A stretch of 7,459 nucleotides of DNA from an uncultured Spirochaetales bacterium. GTDB lineage: Bacteria > Spirochaetota > Spirochaetia > Sphaerochaetales > Sphaerochaetaceae. The position numbers and the translations under genes were made by a program. Shown piece after piece: positions 5,557-7,459 of the stretch. Within the stretch, counting starts at the first letter, position 1. Every line of letters starts with the position of its first letter. Location of the stretch: assembly GCA_945947045.1 (NCBI GenBank), contig CAMEXG010000101.1:1-7459 (forward strand). The letters run 5' to 3'. The notes beneath the pieces are model-generated. The model was not told the origin of the DNA. It was given only the letters and a program-made list of their open reading frames with translations, and searched no databases.

Positions 5557-6951
5557 ATGGAAAAAAAGGAAGTAAGACCATTTGGCATCAGAGACAAAAT
5601 GGGTTATCTCTTCGGTGACTTCGGTAACGACTTCACCTTCATTCTCTCTTCTTCATTTCTCTTGAAGTTCTACACGGACATTATGGGCGTGAACGCAGCT
5701 GTAGTCGGCCTGGTGATGATGATCGCCAGATTCGTCGACGCATTTACAGACGTGGCGATGGGCCGTATCTGCGACAGGACAAAGCCTGGAAAGAACGGAA
5801 AGTTCAGACCTTGGATCAGGCGCATGTGCGGACCGGTTGCAATAGCATCATTCTTGATCTATCAGTCATCGCTCTCCGGTATGCCAATGGGATTTAAGAT
5901 CGCATATCTCTTTGTCACATACATTCTCTGGGGTTCTGTATTCTACACATCCATCAATATTCCATACGGTTCAATGGCAAGCGCCATCTCCGCCGAGCCA
6001 GATGACAGACAGTCTCTTTCATCCTTCAGAACAATGGGTGGTATGTTTGCAGGAATGATCATCAGCATCGGTGTACCTCTTGTAGCTTATGACACACTCC
6101 AGAACGGAGACGTAGTCCTTAATGGCGGAAGATTTACAATCATTGCTGGAATCTTTTCTATTCTTGCAGTCGGCTGTTACCTTCTTTGCTACTCACTTAC
6201 AACAGAAAGAGTCATTCCTGAAGTCGACGAAGCAAAGTTCAAGAACAACTCTGTCGGCAACATGCTTAAGAATGCTGTTACAAACAGAGCTCTCATCAGC
6301 ATCATAGCTGCTTCTGTAGTAATGCTCCTTGCTCAGCTTACTCAGCAGTCTATGGCTGGTTATGTATATCCAAACTACTATAGAAACGCTACAGCCCAGT
6401 CCTTGTCTTCCTTGGCGATGTTGGGAGGTATGATCGTAGCCGCTGCACTGGCAAAGCCTCTGGCAAGAAAGCTCGGCAAGGCAGAGCTCTCTGTAATTTC
6501 CAACCTCTTTGCAGGTGCCGTAGGTGTTATTCTCTTCTTCGTCAGACCTGCCAACGTTTGGGTATTCGTTGCACTTCAGTGCCTCTGCTGGCTGGGTCTC
6601 GGAATCTTCTCAATGATCTGCTGGGCTCTTATTACAGACGTAATCGACGACGCAGAGCTTAGAAACGGTATCAGGGAAGACGGAAGCGTATATGCCCTCT
6701 ACTCTTTTGCAAGAAAGCTTGGACAAGCATTGTCTGCTGGTCTCTCAGGCGTCCTCTTGTCTTTGATCGGATATACAACGGAAACAGCCTTTACAACTTC
6801 CGTTACAGAAGGTATCTTCAATATCTCCACAATAGTTCCAGCTGTAGGCTTTATACTTCTTGCTGCTATTCTTTGGTTCTGGTATCCACTCCACAAAAAG
6901 ACAGTCAACGAAAATGTAAGAAAGCTTAAGGAGCTTCACAACAACAAATAA
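5557..6951 (+). CDS. GPH-family glycoside/pentoside/hexuronide:cation symporter (MelB-like MFS)
   Basis: A 464-residue, 12-helix secondary transporter importing a glycoside or sugar with Na+ or H+. GPH hallmarks are visible: GDFGNDFTF at 20-28, where Asp25 aligns with the sugar-binding Asp19 of MelB; RFVDAFTDVAMGRICDRT at 58-75, with Asp61 and Asp65 matching cation-site Asp55 and Asp59; KFRPWI at 82-87; INIPYGS at 133-139; and TDVIDDAEL through GIREDGSVY before ARKLGQA, where Lys387 matches MelB Lys377. The residue corresponding to MelB Asp124 is Asn134, the form I associate with the UidB/XynB/YicJ branch rather than melibiose carriers. The basic tail after 460 is cytoplasmic. The GH2 gene follows after 9 bases, so the imported substrate is probably its glycoside. 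The gene uses mostly CTT/CTC leucine and AAG lysine codons, suggesting good expression. The exact sugar is not readable from the sequence. Confidence 0.94.
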   Translation: MEKKEVRPFGIRDKMGYLFGDFGNDFTFILSSSFLLKFYTDIMGVNAAVVGLVMMIARFVDAFTDVAMGRICDRTKPGKNGKFRPWIRRMCGPVAIASFLIYQSSLSGMPMGFKIAYLFVTYILWGSVFYTSINIPYGSMASAISAEPDDRQSLSSFRTMGGMFAGMIISIGVPLVAYDTLQNGDVVLNGGRFTIIAGIFSILAVGCYLLCYSLTTERVIPEVDEAKFKNNSVGNMLKNAVTNRALISIIAASVVMLLAQLTQQSMAGYVYPNYYRNATAQSLSSLAMLGGMIVAAALAKPLARKLGKAELSVISNLFAGAVGVILFFVRPANVWVFVALQCLCWLGLGIFSMICWALITDVIDDAELRNGIREDGSVYALYSFARKLGQALSAGLSGVLLSLIGYTTETAFTTSVTEGIFNISTIVPAVGFILLAAILWFWYPLHKKTVNENVRKLKELHNNK

Positions 6952-6954
6952 GGA
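6950..6954 (+). promoter_or_regulatory. Ribosome binding site of the GH2 gene, overlapping the symporter stop
   Basis: AAGGA shares two bases with the TAA stop of the symporter gene and lies 6 bases before the ATG at 6961. This makes the two genes one transcriptional unit with likely translational linkage. Confidence 0.75.
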
Positions 6955-6960
6955 TTGATT

Positions 6961-7459
6961 ATGAGAAAAGTTACAAACATTAATTCTCTTTGGGCATTTA
7001 GAAAGACAGAAGTCCCACCATCTTCCTTTGACAGGAATTGGGATCTGGTTTCTCTTCCCCATACTTGGAACAACATCGATGGTATTGACGGGGGAAACGA
7101 CTACTGGAGAGGGAAGGCCACATATGCAAAAACTCTCACTCTGGAAGAATTGCCGGAGGGAAAAGACAACTATCTTGAAATAAACGGAGCAAACTCCTCC
7201 GCAGATGTTTTCTTTAACGGAGAACACATTGCACATCATGACGGTGGATACTCAACATTCAGAGTCCTGTTGCCAAAAAAAGTAAAGAGCGAGAATCTTC
7301 TTGTCATCCAAGTTGACAACAGCGCCAACAAGACTGTTTATCCACAGATGGCCGACTTTACTTTCTATGGCGGCCTCTATAGAGATGTAAATATTATTTC
7401 GGTGCCTGAAGTCCACTTTGACTTGGACTACTACGGGGGACCAGGGGTAATGGCTACAC
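6961..7459 (+). CDS. Glycoside hydrolase family 2 enzyme (beta-galactosidase/beta-glucuronidase type), partial, N-terminal part only
   Basis: The first 166 residues of a GH2 glycosidase are visible, covering the sugar-binding jelly-roll domain. Diagnostic stretches are SLPHTWN at 31-37, DYWRGKATYAK at 47-57, ADVFFNGEHIAHHDGGYSTF at 81-100, and VDN at 118-120 leading to YPQMADFTFYGGLYRDV at 127-143. There is no signal peptide, so the enzyme should act in the cytoplasm on substrate delivered by the symporter 9 bases upstream. The immunoglobulin-like and TIM-barrel domains with the two catalytic glutamates are outside the window. Activity (galactosidase, glucuronidase, mannosidase or other) therefore cannot be settled. 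The FTFYGGLYRDV and YYGGPGVMAT (157-166) segments resemble Bacillota GH2 proteins usually labelled beta-galactosidase (recollection, not a search). The frame is open to the last base and the start has a clear ribosome binding site. Confidence 0.93.
   Translation, partial: MRKVTNINSLWAFRKTEVPPSSFDRNWDLVSLPHTWNNIDGIDGGNDYWRGKATYAKTLTLEELPEGKDNYLEINGANSSADVFFNGEHIAHHDGGYSTFRVLLPKKVKSENLLVIQVDNSANKTVYPQMADFTFYGGLYRDVNIISVPEVHFDLDYYGGPGVMAT

Noticed and set aside
6745..7239. Minus-strand open frame of 164 codons across the symporter-GH2 junction
   Set aside because: It is antisense to two well-supported genes and has no family motif or promoter.
1..7459. CRISPR array, insertion sequence, tRNA or phage genes
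   Set aside because: No regularly spaced repeats, transposase or integrase motifs, terminal inverted repeats or tRNA-like arms were recognised on either strand.

Overview
The window reads as ordinary chromosomal DNA from a low-to-moderate-GC Gram-positive-like bacterium. The most likely group is a gut-type Bacillota of the Clostridia or Erysipelotrichia kind. This rests on the stand-alone 5' nuclease with clostridial-type motifs, the AraC/GPH/GH2 sugar locus, the MarR-MATE pair, clear Shine-Dalgarno sites and frequent AGA arginine codons. No rRNA, tRNA, mobile element or CRISPR array is visible, so the taxonomic call is inference.

Bases 1-5436 all read on the minus strand. In transcription order (right to left) they are: an AraC-family regulator (4312-5436); a MarR-family repressor (3828-4256) with its own strong promoter and a palindrome at the predicted transcription start; a MATE exporter (2440-3831) overlapping marR by 4 bases; a stand-alone 5'-3' exonuclease/flap nuclease (1567-2409); an RDD-family membrane protein (725-1486); and the N-terminal 233 residues of a MalK/UgpC-type ABC ATPase that runs off the left edge (699 to below 1). 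Gaps between these genes are 25-80 bases, and no rho-independent terminator is obvious, so marR through the ABC gene could be one transcript. Only marR-MATE is tightly coupled.

Bases 5557-7459 read on the plus strand, divergent from the AraC gene across a 120-base, roughly 22% GC spacer. They hold a GPH-family sugar:cation symporter and, 9 bases later, the N-terminal domain of a GH2 glycosidase cut by the right edge. This looks like a classic uptake-and-hydrolysis operon: a beta-linked glycoside is imported intact, then cleaved in the cytoplasm by a GH2 enzyme without a signal peptide, under control of the divergent AraC activator.

Two starts are revised from the longest reading frame. The RDD protein should start at the ATG at 1486 rather than the TTG at 1489, and MarR at the ATG at 4256 rather than the TTG at 4277. 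The most interesting points are the self-contained MarR operator at the +1 position, which resembles mepR-mepA control in staphylococci, and the unexplained placement of a DNA flap nuclease directly behind a drug exporter. No clearly undescribed system is evident.
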